From a virus: a DNA stretch of 55,999 nucleotides. Where the stretch lies: the IMG/VR virus record IMGVR_UViG_3300018036_000011, positions 1 through 55,999 of that record. One strand, written 5' to 3'. Below the pieces are notes generated by a model. The model searched no databases and had not been told where the DNA came from. It saw only the letters and a program-made list of their open reading frames with translations. Made by a program: the position numbers and the translations under genes. Below, piece by piece: positions 9,103 to 17,085 of the stretch; within the stretch, counting starts at the first letter, position 1; every line of letters begins with the position of its first letter.

Positions 9103-10314
9103 TTAGCTTCCAAAAATCTCATTGATTTCATCTAGAGCGTCACAAGCGTCACCTTCAAGAGCATTTGCATCAGAGGCATCTTCCACATCTTTGGTCTTAG
9201 AAGTGAGGTATGGCTTTACTTGTGCAAACATAGTAGACAACCAATCCTCTGGGAGAAGATTTCGGAAGTTATCAAGACCTTGACCTTTATACTCTTGACC
9301 ACTCTTAGGGTCTGACCATGTATACCATGCACCACCTTTTTTAATCAAGCCCACAGTGATTGCAAGCTCAAGGACAGTACGCTCATTGTCTACACCAATA
9401 CCATTTACAAGGTAGAAGTCTGCTTCATGCTTATAGGCATCTGAAACCTTACACTTATCCAGAACAGCACGAACAAGATTACCTTTTACAGTATCAATCA
9501 TCTTATTTTGAAGACCATCCCACTCTTTACCTCTATCCTTACCTACAACTTTAAGCATCATCTTTAGTGTAGAGTAGTAAGTCCAAGCTTGACCACCTTG
9601 TGGCTTGCGAGTAGGTCCGCCACCAAAGCCACCCATACCACCAATCGCTTCACGCAACTGAGATATACCAATGACAGCAGTGCCTGTTTTAGAAATCACA
9701 CGCTTGAATAAAGGTAAGAACTGAGACCATTGACGAGCAAGCAAACCAACGGCTGCTTGGTCTCCAGCTTCTTTTTGAGCCATCTTCTCGGGCACACCTG
9801 CACCCACAGAGTCAACAACAATAAGATCAACCCCAGCTTGTGCAAACTTAACCATGAGCTTAAATCCTTGCTCAAGGGTTTCAGGCTGAAGAAGCATGAA
9901 CTTGCTTTTGTCTGTGACAGGAACACCGAGTTTAGAAGCATAACGAGGTTCTACTTCATTTTCCCAGTCGATATACACACATGTACCACCTTCAGAACAA
10001 GCAGTTGCTGCTGTCTGTAAAGCGATAGTGGTTTTACCTGCACCAGCCAAACCATAAATGTTTGTAATGCGACCTCTTGGAATACCTGGACAAGGGCGAA
10101 CACCTTGTGAGTTTTCTTTACCACCAATGAGGTAGTCAAGGGCAACAGAACCTGTGCTGATATGTGCCATAGAGCTTGACAGTGAGTCAATGTCGAGTTC
10201 AACAAGAGAGCTTTCGCTTTGTCCTTTTTCTGCTTCTTTTAGCACAGCAGAGAGGTCAATCCCTTTTTTTGTTTTAGCACTTGTACTTTTTTTGCTTGTG
10301 GCTTTCTTTGCCAT
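9103..10314 (-). CDS. recA: RecA-type recombinase
   Basis: A homologous-recombination strand-exchange ATPase of 403 residues. Walker A is GLAGAGKTT near residue 90, followed by the adenine-pocket strand VYIDWENEV. Walker B is VDLIVVDSVGAGVP near 165. Loop L1/L2-type sequence GISQLREAIGGMGGFGGG follows near 215-235. The N-terminal 35 residues are lysine/serine-rich, and the C-terminus is acidic, as in bacterial RecA and phage UvsX. ATG 10314 follows AAGGAGATTAAAAC. It lies next to the SbcC-like gene, fitting a recombination module. The closest family branch (RecA versus UvsX) cannot be settled by eye. Confidence 0.93.
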   Translation of the reverse strand: MAKKATSKKSTSAKTKKGIDLSAVLKEAEKGQSESSLVELDIDSLSSSMAHISTGSVALDYLIGGKENSQGVRPCPGIPRGRITNIYGLAGAGKTTIALQTAATACSEGGTCVYIDWENEVEPRYASKLGVPVTDKSKFMLLQPETLEQGFKLMVKFAQAGVDLIVVDSVGAGVPEKMAQKEAGDQAAVGLLARQWSQFLPLFKRVISKTGTAVIGISQLREAIGGMGGFGGGPTRKPQGGQAWTYYSTLKMMLKVVGKDRGKEWDGLQNKMIDTVKGNLVRAVLDKCKVSDAYKHEADFYLVNGIGVDNERTVLELAITVGLIKKGGAWYTWSDPKSGQEYKGQGLDNFRNLLPEDWLSTMFAQVKPYLTSKTKDVEDASDANALEGDACDALDEINEIFGS

Positions 10315-10438
10315 GTTTTAATCTCCTTATTAAATACAGTAATACTCACCTTATAAAATTAAGGTAAGACCTCAATAGTTTTTGTGTTCTTTTTAGGTGG
10401 GTGTTGCTTAACCTATAGAAATGTAAAGGACTTTCAAG

Positions 10439-10657
10439 ATGAAAAACGAAGACACCGATGAAATCATAGATTCCATACTCAACATACCTGATGTGGAAGG
10501 ATTGCGTGAATGGAAGACTACACCGACACCTAGCAAGGTTGTTAAAGAAGTGAACATCATAGATTTGAAAGGCAAGAGATTTAAGTTTCCAGGTCATTTT
10601 TTAATGACAGAGGAAAATGGGTCTATTACCTTTCAAGCAAAGAAATTAAAAGAATAG
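10439..10657 (+). CDS. Small hypothetical protein
   Basis: A 72-residue acidic protein with a good ribosome-binding site (AAAGGACTTTCAAG) before the ATG. Its plus-strand reading is preferred over the overlapping minus-strand ORF, which has no binding site and an odd composition. The C-terminal half contains a beta-type segment (IIDLKGKRFKFPG). It stands alone on the plus strand, converging on the MazG-like gene, with 3 bases between the two stops. No known family. Confidence 0.55.
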   Translation: MKNEDTDEIIDSILNIPDVEGLREWKTTPTPSKVVKEVNIIDLKGKRFKFPGHFLMTEENGSITFQAKKLKE

Positions 10658-10660
10658 TCT

Positions 10661-11110
10661 CTAGCGATTGTCCCCAGAACCACCAATAACACCCCTAGCT
10701 TTCCTATCTAACAGCTTGTCCATATTCTCCTCTGCAATCTGAGAGAGATTCAGACCAAGTTCATCAGCAAGACGAGCAGCATACCAAAGTACATCTCCGA
10801 TTTCAGAGGACATAGCTTGTACCCATTCTTCTCTGGTCATTTTGCTATCTCCATCTCGAATCCATTTCTTCATCTTACCTGCAACCTCACCTGCTTCAGA
10901 AGCAATGCCTAGTGAAAGGTAGACCATAGCAAATTCTTGTGGGTACTTTGCAGTCTGAGCTGTGGCTTTCTGATAGCCACTAAAAGTCTCGTTAGAGAAG
11001 GGAACAAGATTGTTCTCTTTGATATATGCTTCCACACTCTCTACACTGCCAGCAGATTCAATAATATCTTTGAGAGTTAGAATTGTTTCAGATTTGTTTA
11101 CAAATTTCAT
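10661..11110 (-). CDS. MazG-like nucleotide pyrophosphohydrolase
   Basis: Of the all-alpha NTP-pyrophosphatase (MazG/dCTPase) superfamily, which hydrolyses (d)NTPs to monophosphates. The hallmark metal-binding EExxE...ExxD pattern is visible as SEAGEVAGKMKKW and, about 25 residues later, SEIGDVLWYAARLAD. I start it at the ATG at 11110, which has AAGGAT at correct spacing. A longer frame would need a TTG at 11140 without a binding site. The resulting 149-residue length fits the single-domain family. In phages such proteins are thought to adjust nucleotide pools or lower ppGpp signalling; which substrate applies here is unknown. Confidence 0.85.
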   Translation of the reverse strand: MKFVNKSETILTLKDIIESAGSVESVEAYIKENNLVPFSNETFSGYQKATAQTAKYPQEFAMVYLSLGIASEAGEVAGKMKKWIRDGDSKMTREEWVQAMSSEIGDVLWYAARLADELGLNLSQIAEENMDKLLDRKARGVIGGSGDNR

Positions 11111-11147
11111 TTTTAGATCCTTGTATCTCTTAAAACTCAAACAAGTC

Positions 11148-11615
11148 TTACAGGATTGGAGTTTGCTCAGAGTCAGAGGCTTCTTCTTCCTCTTCTTCAG
11201 GGTTCAAGTTAACATCAACTCTCCAATTACCATTACGCTCAATCTCTTGAGAGAAGTAGAAGACATCTGGGGTTTGGATAAAGTATTTCATTTCTCCAGT
11301 CTTTTCATCTTCGACACCACCAATAAAGCAAAGAAGATGATCAAGCAAAGCTCTGCGGTGCTCATCATTCAACAATGCCCAACAGTCATTAGCGAGGGTG
11401 ATTACAAACTTGTATTCACGTTCTCCAAGAACTGAAAGAATTGCAGGTGCTTTTGCAGTAGTACCCATGATTGGAGTCTCTCCCTTACGACTTGCTTTAT
11501 CTTTGAAGATAATAGCAATGTCATCCATCACATCAACAAGGTGAGGATGGCAGTTTCCAACCAGATCGTGAAGAAGTTCATTTGTTAGGCTTGATGCTTT
11601 CCATTTTTCGGACAT
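11148..11615 (-). CDS. Phage metallopeptidase-family protein with degenerate active-site motif
   Basis: The 155-residue protein resembles the small phage 'putative metallopeptidase' family. It has an N-terminal segment ending NCHPHLVDVMDDIAIIFKD, a GTTAKAP turn, a strand and helix FVITLANDCWALLNDEHR, and then ALLDHLLCFIGGVED. The last segment sits where catalytic members have an HExxH zinc motif, but here the glutamate and second histidine are replaced (HLLCF). Proteolysis is therefore doubtful. The C-terminus is a run of glutamates. ATG 11615 follows AAGGAAATATTT. I recall related phage proteins with the same DHLLC variant, so this is probably a stable subfamily rather than a decayed gene. 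Confidence 0.6.
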   Translation of the reverse strand: MSEKWKASSLTNELLHDLVGNCHPHLVDVMDDIAIIFKDKASRKGETPIMGTTAKAPAILSVLGEREYKFVITLANDCWALLNDEHRRALLDHLLCFIGGVEDEKTGEMKYFIQTPDVFYFSQEIERNGNWRVDVNLNPEEEEEEASDSEQTPIL

Positions 11616-11662
11616 AAATATTTCCTTTTTTAAGAGTTAAAGATGTTTCTTGTTATATGATT

Positions 11663-11908
11663 TCAATCTTCATCCTTGAAAAACTTGGACAAAGACTCTC
11701 TGACCTTTATATCTACCATTGTGAGTATACTTTCAATGTATAAAAATATGAGCATCATAAAACTAGGGTCTACACAAAGATATATTCTAGTAAACAGTTT
11801 CATCTGTTCAACACTTGCTTCATTGTCTTCACTGAAAATAAAAGTAGTGTCTCCATCTTTGTGTACTACTATTATAATATCTTCTTTGCTGATGTTTTCA
11901 TCTTCCAT
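11663..11908 (-). CDS. Small hypothetical protein with hydrophobic segment
   Basis: An 81-residue product whose ATG directly follows the stop of the preceding gene (TGAATG), which supports it over the opposite-strand ORF. It has an acidic N-terminus with two short strands and a hydrophobic stretch near residues 48-65 (FMMLIFLYIESILTMV) that could be a membrane helix. The C-terminus is charged. It is probably translationally coupled to the upstream gene. Function unknown. Confidence 0.5.
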   Translation of the reverse strand: MEDENISKEDIIIVVHKDGDTTFIFSEDNEASVEQMKLFTRIYLCVDPSFMMLIFLYIESILTMVDIKVRESLSKFFKDED

Positions 11909-12238
11909 TCAAATACCACTTTCTAAGTAACTCTCTCGAATAAGATGGAGTACCTTATTTCCCACTTCATGGTATTTTGTTTTACCATTGTAAACCACAC
12001 CCCACATCTTATCTTTACAAATAATGTTGTGATACCATGATCTCTCATTTTGTAGAGTAACAATAACCCTCATTTGATTGCACTCTCTATGAACGAATTC
12101 AAATAGCTTATCTGGGGGGTTTAAGTAAACAAGCTCATACCCTGCTTCCTCTAAAAGAACAATAAGATAAGTAGGGTAAGAAAAATCCCCTATATATTCC
12201 AGACACACACGCTTTCCATTTTTGATTTCAGATAACAC
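11909..12238 (-). CDS. Hypothetical protein, GTG start behind an SD-sequestering hairpin
   Basis: A 109-residue soluble protein. The start is GTG at 12238, nine bases after a perfect AGGAGG. The ATG closer to the AGGAGG opens a frame that stops after 17 codons, so GTG decides. The AGGAGG lies in the 3' arm of an 8-bp GC-rich hairpin (12248-12273), suggesting regulated translation. The sequence alternates short strands and helices and is fairly basic, with no motif I recognise. The following small gene starts immediately at its stop. Confidence 0.6.
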   Translation of the reverse strand: MLSEIKNGKRVCLEYIGDFSYPTYLIVLLEEAGYELVYLNPPDKLFEFVHRECNQMRVIVTLQNERSWYHNIICKDKMWGVVYNGKTKYHEVGNKVLHLIRESYLESGI

Positions 12239-12247
12239 AACATCTTG

Positions 12248-12273
12248 CCTCCTGTTTCTTTGACTACAGGAGG
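12248..12273 (-). promoter_or_regulatory. Hairpin that sequesters the ribosome-binding site
   Basis: On the minus strand CCTCCTGT pairs perfectly with ACAGGAGG across a 10-base loop (AGTCAAAGAA). The 3' arm contains the complete Shine-Dalgarno AGGAGG of the GTG-start gene at 12238. An 8-bp stem with five GC pairs would hide the site until opened or bound. There is no T-run after it, so it is not a terminator. Translational operators of this form are known in phages; regulation here is inferred from structure only. Confidence 0.55.
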
Positions 12274-12290
12274 AGAGTATCTAACCTATA

Positions 12291-12557
12291 TTAATCTGAA
12301 TCTGTGACTAGGAAGCCCATCTTTCTTAGTCTTAGAGATAAGTCTGCTAGCTTTAAAGGGTCATTTGAAGTAACTATCAATCTGTTTTCATTAACAATTT
12401 GAACAGACCAGCCTTCATAGATTAAAGACCTAACAAATTTCTCTGGGAATGGGGAGTCTTTTGCATGCACAGTAATATCATATTGATGTTGCATCACACT
12501 CTCTATCCACTTTTTGACAATATTCTTGGGCAGAACAGCTTTTTCTTCTTTATTCAT
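12291..12557 (-). CDS. Small hypothetical protein
   Basis: An 88-residue protein starting at ATG 12557 behind GAAGGTTATCAT, overlapping the stop of the HTH-protein gene by four bases. It shows an alternating strand-helix pattern (WSVQIVNENRLIVTSNDP, then LADLSLRLRKMGF) like a small alpha/beta fold. No motif is recognised. Position between the transcription-related genes and the hairpin-controlled gene suggests the same transcript. Confidence 0.6.
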   Translation of the reverse strand: MNKEEKAVLPKNIVKKWIESVMQHQYDITVHAKDSPFPEKFVRSLIYEGWSVQIVNENRLIVTSNDPLKLADLSLRLRKMGFLVTDSD

Positions 12558-13123
12558 ATGATAACCTTCTTTTGAACAAAAGAATCAGGGTCTGTTCTGA
12601 GTAATGTAAGATTGTCCCCAACTATCTTCATAGACAGATAAACATCTTCTAAGTTTGGGGCTTGAGATAAGCTTTGCATACATTTTAGAAACCTGTACCT
12701 GACTTTCCCTTGAGTGTCTCCAAGCATTCGAGCAACATGGCTCTGACTAGAGTACAGGTATAAATAAACAAGAACATCTATGTCTTTTTGGTCAGTGAAG
12801 AATCCCCTAAGACGCTTCCTAAGCTCTTCTTCTGTGTATAGGGAAATTTGAAGATAGATTTTGAGTCTTTCTATACCTCTATTGATACGATAATGAACAT
12901 TAGGCTGGGTATATCCAAAGATTTTACCTAAGAGAGCTTGGCTAACACCTTTCAACAAATGAAGCTCTACCATATCTGCTTCTACTGGAGATATTAAACT
13001 CATGTGACCTAGTATCTCTTGAACTTGGTAATCCGTTTCTGGTGCTACATATGTGCTATATGAGGGAAGGCTATTAAGACCTTGATCCGAAGAGAAGATT
13101 TCTTCCATTAGTTTAGCATCCAT
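12554..13123 (-). CDS. Double helix-turn-helix (sigma-region-4-like) protein
   Basis: The 189-residue protein carries two similar HTH units. The first, around residues 45-95, reads ADMVELHLLKGVSQALLGKI then FGYTQPNVHYRINRGIERLK. The second, around 120-160, reads DIDVLVYLYLYSSQSHVARM then LGDTQGKVRYRFLKCMQSL. Both follow the layout of sigma-factor region 4: hydrolyse-like first helix, 'S/Q-x-V/L-A/G-x-x' turn, and an R-rich recognition helix. It may redirect RNA polymerase or repress. The ATG follows TGGAGGCTGTAGATT, and the gene overlaps the NusG-like gene by 11 bases, so the two are co-expressed. A sigma-like or regulator role is inference. Confidence 0.55.
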   Translation of the reverse strand: MDAKLMEEIFSSDQGLNSLPSYSTYVAPETDYQVQEILGHMSLISPVEADMVELHLLKGVSQALLGKIFGYTQPNVHYRINRGIERLKIYLQISLYTEEELRKRLRGFFTDQKDIDVLVYLYLYSSQSHVARMLGDTQGKVRYRFLKCMQSLSQAPNLEDVYLSMKIVGDNLTLLRTDPDSFVQKKVII

Positions 13124-13649
13124 AATCTACAGCCTCCACAGATAAGCAATTTGCACTTGTTATGATTTCCACACTTCTCATCTTTATGAGTAGCGTATAC
13201 ATTCTTAGGTTTTCTTTTTTAAAGAGAGAGACAACTTCAGCTTCAAAGCCCATAAACTCTCCCTCTACAATCTTAACCCTATCCCCAACATCAAACTTAG
13301 CACCTAACTCATCTGCTTTTTTTAACATATGGTTAAGGTCTTTACTCTCAATAACACCTACACTAATAAGACCTGTTCTACTATCTACCTGACTTACTAT
13401 ATTCGAGACTAGATAAGTTCTTTTCAAGTCATAGTAGTCAGAAGTACTATATCCAGACTTAATGAAGATATATCCTTCCATCATCCAAATGGAACGACTC
13501 CCATGTTTAACTATAGGGATAAATATATCTGATTCTTTAAAAGGAGAGTTCTCAAGCAACAGATCTTTTAAAAGACCATTTGTTGCTGCTTCCTCTCCTT
13601 TTGAGGTTATCTCTAGAATAACCCAAGAGGAAACTTCCTTCTTTGGCAT
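13113..13649 (-). CDS. nusG: NusG-like transcription elongation/antitermination factor
   Basis: A 178-residue protein of NusG size. The N-terminal domain starts SWVILEITSKGEEAATNGLL and carries the 'P...GYIFIK' type strand (IWMMEGYIFIKSGY) typical of NGN domains. The C-terminal KOW domain is visible in FDVGDRVKIVEGEFMGFEAE followed by VVSLFKKENLRMYTLLIKM. NusG binds RNA polymerase and controls pausing and termination. A phage-borne copy suggests antitermination or switching of transcription to phage genes. The gene overlaps the HTH-protein gene and may work with it. The ribosome-binding site is weak (GAGTATCG). Confidence 0.8.
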   Translation of the reverse strand: MPKKEVSSWVILEITSKGEEAATNGLLKDLLLENSPFKESDIFIPIVKHGSRSIWMMEGYIFIKSGYSTSDYYDLKRTYLVSNIVSQVDSRTGLISVGVIESKDLNHMLKKADELGAKFDVGDRVKIVEGEFMGFEAEVVSLFKKENLRMYTLLIKMRSVEIITSANCLSVEAVDYGC

Positions 13650-13683
13650 AGACGATACTCGCTAGTTTGTAAGTTTTATTTTT

Positions 13684-14880
13684 TTATTTCTCTAACTTAC
13701 TTTTTACCAACGAAGCGAACATTGACAAGGACATTGATTGATTTTCTTTAACATTTCCCTCTTTTGGTGTCTCTACGGGCAAATCTTTTTTCACAAATAC
13801 GCTCTCTTGCCTTTGTGGTATTTGACCCCCATACATACTCCATTTCAAGAAATCCACTTTAAACATTGCACCCGTTGGTCTTAAAGGGGCAGTCGCTAAT
13901 GCGTCAGCTAACACTAATAAATTAGTCTGATGCATATCCCATGCTTTCTCTAAAATGTCTTTTTTCCAAAAAGGTGGTGGGTTGCCAGCATTTAAGCCAA
14001 TAGTAATTGCCCATGATGTTGCAGTAAGCAATCTGTCATACAAAACACCCACAGGAGAACTGCCCAAGAGATCATCAATAATGCCTAAAGCATTAGGAGT
14101 GTCTTCAATAAGAAGCTGGGAGATTTGGTCATTCCTATCAACATGAAGATATGCCCTTACTCCATCAAGACCTACATTACCATCATTTGAACTAGCTACA
14201 CCCTCAATTGCTTTTAGGGCATCTCTAATATGCCCCTCTGTGAAGTCTGCAATTAATAAAAGAGCCTCTCTTTCATATGTAAAGCTTTCTTCCTCACAAA
14301 CCTTAGCAAGTCGGTCTGCAATCTCATCGGACTTAACATGTTTGATTATAAAAGCAGGGGCACACCTTGAGAGAACAGTCTGTCTCATTTTCTCTGGTTC
14401 AGTAGTAGCAAAGATACAAACAAGCTTTTTGTTAAAGCTACCTTTGTCATTCTCTTCCATCGGTTTCAAAAGAGCATCTAGGGCATCTTTTGAAAGCTGA
14501 TGAGCTTCGTCAAAAAGATATAGCTTCTTAGATCCTGAAAATGATGTATATGCGAGATCTTCCAATAGCTTTTTCACATCTGCTTTACCACTATTTGTGG
14601 CAGCATCTACTTCAATAAAGCTATCATGTGAGCCATCTAACATAGATTTACATGAAACACATTCATCACAAGGTTCACCATCCACAGTAGAAGAACATAA
14701 CAATGCTCTTGCCATAATCCTACCTAAGGTTGTTTTACCAGAACCATAAGGTCCTGCAAAAAGGTAAGACTGTCTCCACCCTGCATCTGACTTAATAAAC
14801 CCTTTAAGGGTCTTAATTGTTTCTTTCTGACCTAGAACATCACTGTACTTGTAAGGTCTGTACTTTGTATCTAAAGACAT
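13684..14880 (-). CDS. dnaX: Clamp-loader ATPase, DnaX (gamma/tau) type
   Basis: The motor subunit of a sliding-clamp loader. The 398-residue sequence begins KYRPYKYSDVLGQ as in DnaX, with Walker A AGPYGSGKTT near residue 45. A four-cysteine zinc module (CSSTVDGEPCDECVSCKSML) is characteristic of bacterial DnaX. Walker B KLYLFDEAHQLS lies near 120, and the sensor/arginine finger region ATTEPEKMRQTVLSRC near 160. The C-terminal ~100 residues beyond the collar are short, so it is gamma-like rather than tau-like. ATG 14880 follows GGAGAATTGA. Probable partners delta' and delta are at 42-43.5 kb. Confidence 0.9.
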   Translation of the reverse strand: MSLDTKYRPYKYSDVLGQKETIKTLKGFIKSDAGWRQSYLFAGPYGSGKTTLGRIMARALLCSSTVDGEPCDECVSCKSMLDGSHDSFIEVDAATNSGKADVKKLLEDLAYTSFSGSKKLYLFDEAHQLSKDALDALLKPMEENDKGSFNKKLVCIFATTEPEKMRQTVLSRCAPAFIIKHVKSDEIADRLAKVCEEESFTYEREALLLIADFTEGHIRDALKAIEGVASSNDGNVGLDGVRAYLHVDRNDQISQLLIEDTPNALGIIDDLLGSSPVGVLYDRLLTATSWAITIGLNAGNPPPFWKKDILEKAWDMHQTNLLVLADALATAPLRPTGAMFKVDFLKWSMYGGQIPQRQESVFVKKDLPVETPKEGNVKENQSMSLSMFASLVKSKLEK

Positions 14881-14943
14881 TCAATTCTCCAATCCTATAT
14901 TTATATACTTACCTTTATAGGATTAGAGCGACAGATCGAATAT

Positions 14944-15297
14944 CTATTTCTTCTTCTTTTTCCTGTCTGGGTTTCTTTTTTCATAGTCAGCCCTTGCTTT
15001 CCTCAATCTACACCTATCAGAACAATACTTCTTCCTTGAAGATGCAATTTTCTCGGAACAGCCATAGTGGTTGCAAATGTCCTTAGCTTCTGGTTTAACA
15101 GGTTCTGAAATGTCAACTAGCTTTCCTATTCTTCCAGGACATGATCCAAGCCAGCAATGGGTTTTATCCATTTTAAAACCATAAGAGGATAGTTGGTTTC
15201 TACAAGCCCACCTCTCAAAGCCTTGCTTGTCCTGAAACCACAATACATTGCATTTAGGTTTCCTGATTACTGTAGGGACTTCTTCTTCATCAATCAT
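14944..15297 (-). CDS. Cysteine-rich zinc-binding protein
   Basis: A 117-residue basic protein with seven cysteines. The C-terminal part contains CNHYGCSEKIASSRKKYCSD followed by RCRLRKA, a CxxxxC...CxxxC layout seen in small treble-clef or zinc-ribbon proteins, then a lysine-rich tail. The N-terminal half has further Cys residues (CNVLWF, WACRN, CWLGSCPG). It begins at ATG 15297 with AAGG upstream and sits just downstream of the divergent thyX promoter region. DNA or RNA binding is plausible from charge; not proven. Confidence 0.6.
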   Translation of the reverse strand: MIDEEEVPTVIRKPKCNVLWFQDKQGFERWACRNQLSSYGFKMDKTHCWLGSCPGRIGKLVDISEPVKPEAKDICNHYGCSEKIASSRKKYCSDRCRLRKARADYEKRNPDRKKKKK

Positions 15298-15381
15298 TTT
15301 TTCAAGCCTTAAACTTTTTTCTGCTTTTCATTAGCCACTAGGTAATATTACCACATTGGTGGTTATTCAAAGGATTAAACT

Positions 15382-16134
15382 ATGTCAACAGATTTTCAAA
15401 ACAACAGAGTCAACATTTATAATGATAACATCGGGGGTGTCTCTCTTATCCAAAGTATGGGAGATGATCTTACCATCGTAAACGCTGCAAGGGCTTCTTT
15501 AGATAAAGTAAGTACAGAATGGTCAGACAGAGAAGAAAGATTATCCAGCTTCCTCATCAGAGAAGGCCATACCTCTACCACAGAACACAATGTTTTAACA
15601 TTCTGGATTAAAGTTCCTATGTTTGTTGCTCGTCAACAAATGAGACACAGAACATTCTCTTACAATGAAATATCTCGCAGATACACTTCAGATAAGATCG
15701 AGTTTTATTACCCACAAGAAATGAGAATGCAGGACACTAAGAACAGACAAGCGAGTCTCGATGAGACTTTCAACCCTGTGATTGAGTTCGATCCTTACGA
15801 CCACCCACAGTTCTTAAAGCTGGACAGTGTATCTGCTATCAAGAACCATGTAAAAGAGTCTGTGAAGCTCTATGACAAGATGATTGATAAAGGGATTGCT
15901 AGAGAGCAGGCTAGAATGATCTTGCCACAAAACCTATATACAACCTATTGGGCTACAGGTTCATTGCACAACTGGGTGAATAGCTTTGTTGCTAAAAGAG
16001 ACCACCCAGATGCTCAATGGGAGATTAAACTACTAGCTAGAGAAATCAGTAGACAGATTCAAGCTCTCTGGCCTAAGGCACATGAGAACTTTGTTAAGCA
16101 TGGAAAGATTCCAGACCTTAACTCCCCTATTTAG
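15382..16134 (+). CDS. thyX: Flavin-dependent thymidylate synthase ThyX
   Basis: ThyX makes dTMP from dUMP with FAD, NADPH and methylene-tetrahydrofolate. The diagnostic ThyX motif RHRxxSxNExSxRY is intact as RHRTFSYNEISRRY near residue 90, preceded by HTSTTEHNVLTFWIKVP. The length (250 residues) is normal for the family, and the ATG follows AAAGGATTAAACT. The gene stands alone on the plus strand and overlaps the opposing gene by 8 bases at its 3' end. It fits the nucleotide-supply genes of the window (RNR, kinase, MazG-like). Confidence 0.96.
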   Translation: MSTDFQNNRVNIYNDNIGGVSLIQSMGDDLTIVNAARASLDKVSTEWSDREERLSSFLIREGHTSTTEHNVLTFWIKVPMFVARQQMRHRTFSYNEISRRYTSDKIEFYYPQEMRMQDTKNRQASLDETFNPVIEFDPYDHPQFLKLDSVSAIKNHVKESVKLYDKMIDKGIAREQARMILPQNLYTTYWATGSLHNWVNSFVAKRDHPDAQWEIKLLAREISRQIQALWPKAHENFVKHGKIPDLNSPI

Positions 16135-16795
16135 AGTAAATAAACTCACCATCCTCCATTGCATTAGGAAGAGTGTCTACAAGAATTTCAATCACTTTTT
16201 GTTTAAATCCTGTACTCATTCTTGATGGAAGGTCTGGGTCTTTTCTTTTTCTCAGGTTAAATGTCCAAACCCTAAGAAGCTCTTCAGCGTACCACTTTTT
16301 CTGGTCTAAAGAAGTAATAGGTTTTCTTCTTAATATTCTATCAAGGCTTTCAAGACCTCCCTTGTCAAGAATCAATTGAGCAACTTCTTGAGGGGTCTTC
16401 TTAACTACAGGTACTTTAGGAGCTTTTCGTATCCTACCCTTAGTTATCTTAACTTTGCCTGATTTCTTGAAATACGTTAAAGTTGCCTTGAAAGTTGGCT
16501 TGAAGACGGTTTTGCTGAAAACAAAAACAACCTTTACCTGAGTTGGCTTGTTAAGTGCTTCTAAGATATCATAATGACTGACATTCAACATATTTGCGTA
16601 TGTGTGGAGAAGCGTTCCCTCTATATCTTCAACAACATCTAAATAAACTGTGTCTACGACACCTGGCTGATCAACAATCCATTGTGCAATGTCCTCGAGA
16701 GTAGCTTTCTCCATAGGAAGCTGAAACCCTGATTTCTTCTCAAGGCTAGATGTTCTGGTTTCTAATTCTGCTATTTTTTCTTGTATTGTTTTCAT
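16127..16795 (-). CDS. Hypothetical protein with N-terminal coiled coil
   Basis: A 222-residue protein starting at ATG 16795 behind AAGGAGATATAGAT. It opens with a short heptad segment (IAELETRTSSLEKKS) that also begins four other proteins of this window. The rest contains a strand-rich region near residues 85-125 (VKVVFVFSKTVFKPTFKATL) and a basic linker RIRKAPKVPVVKKTP. No catalytic motif. The shared N-terminus suggests a common oligomerisation or docking role with those proteins. Confidence 0.6.
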   Translation of the reverse strand: MKTIQEKIAELETRTSSLEKKSGFQLPMEKATLEDIAQWIVDQPGVVDTVYLDVVEDIEGTLLHTYANMLNVSHYDILEALNKPTQVKVVFVFSKTVFKPTFKATLTYFKKSGKVKITKGRIRKAPKVPVVKKTPQEVAQLILDKGGLESLDRILRRKPITSLDQKKWYAEELLRVWTFNLRKRKDPDLPSRMSTGFKQKVIEILVDTLPNAMEDGEFIYSK

Positions 16796-16819
16796 ATCTA
16801 TATCTCCTTAGTTTTATAA

Positions 16820-16987
16820 CTATAGAAAACTTATTATCATGGTCGCTATCCCAAAGAGGGTATAGAAAGCCACTTCTGAGTTTGTTTCTTCTTCTGTCAG
16901 GTTTTCAGAACCATAGTTAGTGAGCCTATAGGCATAGTAGTAGCAGGCAAAACTAACAAGTGCTGAGAATAAGCTGGCATTGTCCAT
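16820..16987 (-). CDS. Small two-segment membrane protein
   Basis: An unannotated-size ORF of 55 residues: MDNASLFSALVSFACYYYAY, then a polar loop with EEE, then a second hydrophobic segment FYTLFGIATMIISFL at the very C-terminus. Two short transmembrane helices are likely. It lies between the coiled-coil gene and the terminator of the next gene, all on the minus strand. The ribosome-binding site is weak, so the start is uncertain. Function unknown. Confidence 0.5.
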   Translation of the reverse strand: MDNASLFSALVSFACYYYAYRLTNYGSENLTEEETNSEVAFYTLFGIATMIISFL

Positions 16988-17017
16988 GTATTATCCATTT
17001 CTAAGTGTCTAAAAACG

Positions 17018-17057
17018 AAAAAAGCCACATACTCGTAATGTGAATATGTGGCTTTTT
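17018..17057 (-). terminator. Intrinsic terminator
   Basis: AAAAAAGCCACATA pairs with TATGTGGCTTTTTT across a 12-base loop, giving a GC-containing stem with a T-run on both strands. It is placed 29 bases past the stop of the 471-residue gene and would end its transcript. It could also act in the other direction. Confidence 0.8.
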
Positions 17058-17085
17058 TAAAAGAACCAAAGAACCAATTTAGATT

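Noticed and set aside
9696-10205. Several ORFs on both strands within the recA gene
   Set aside because: They are shadows of the RecA reading frame, with no binding sites and no recognisable motifs.
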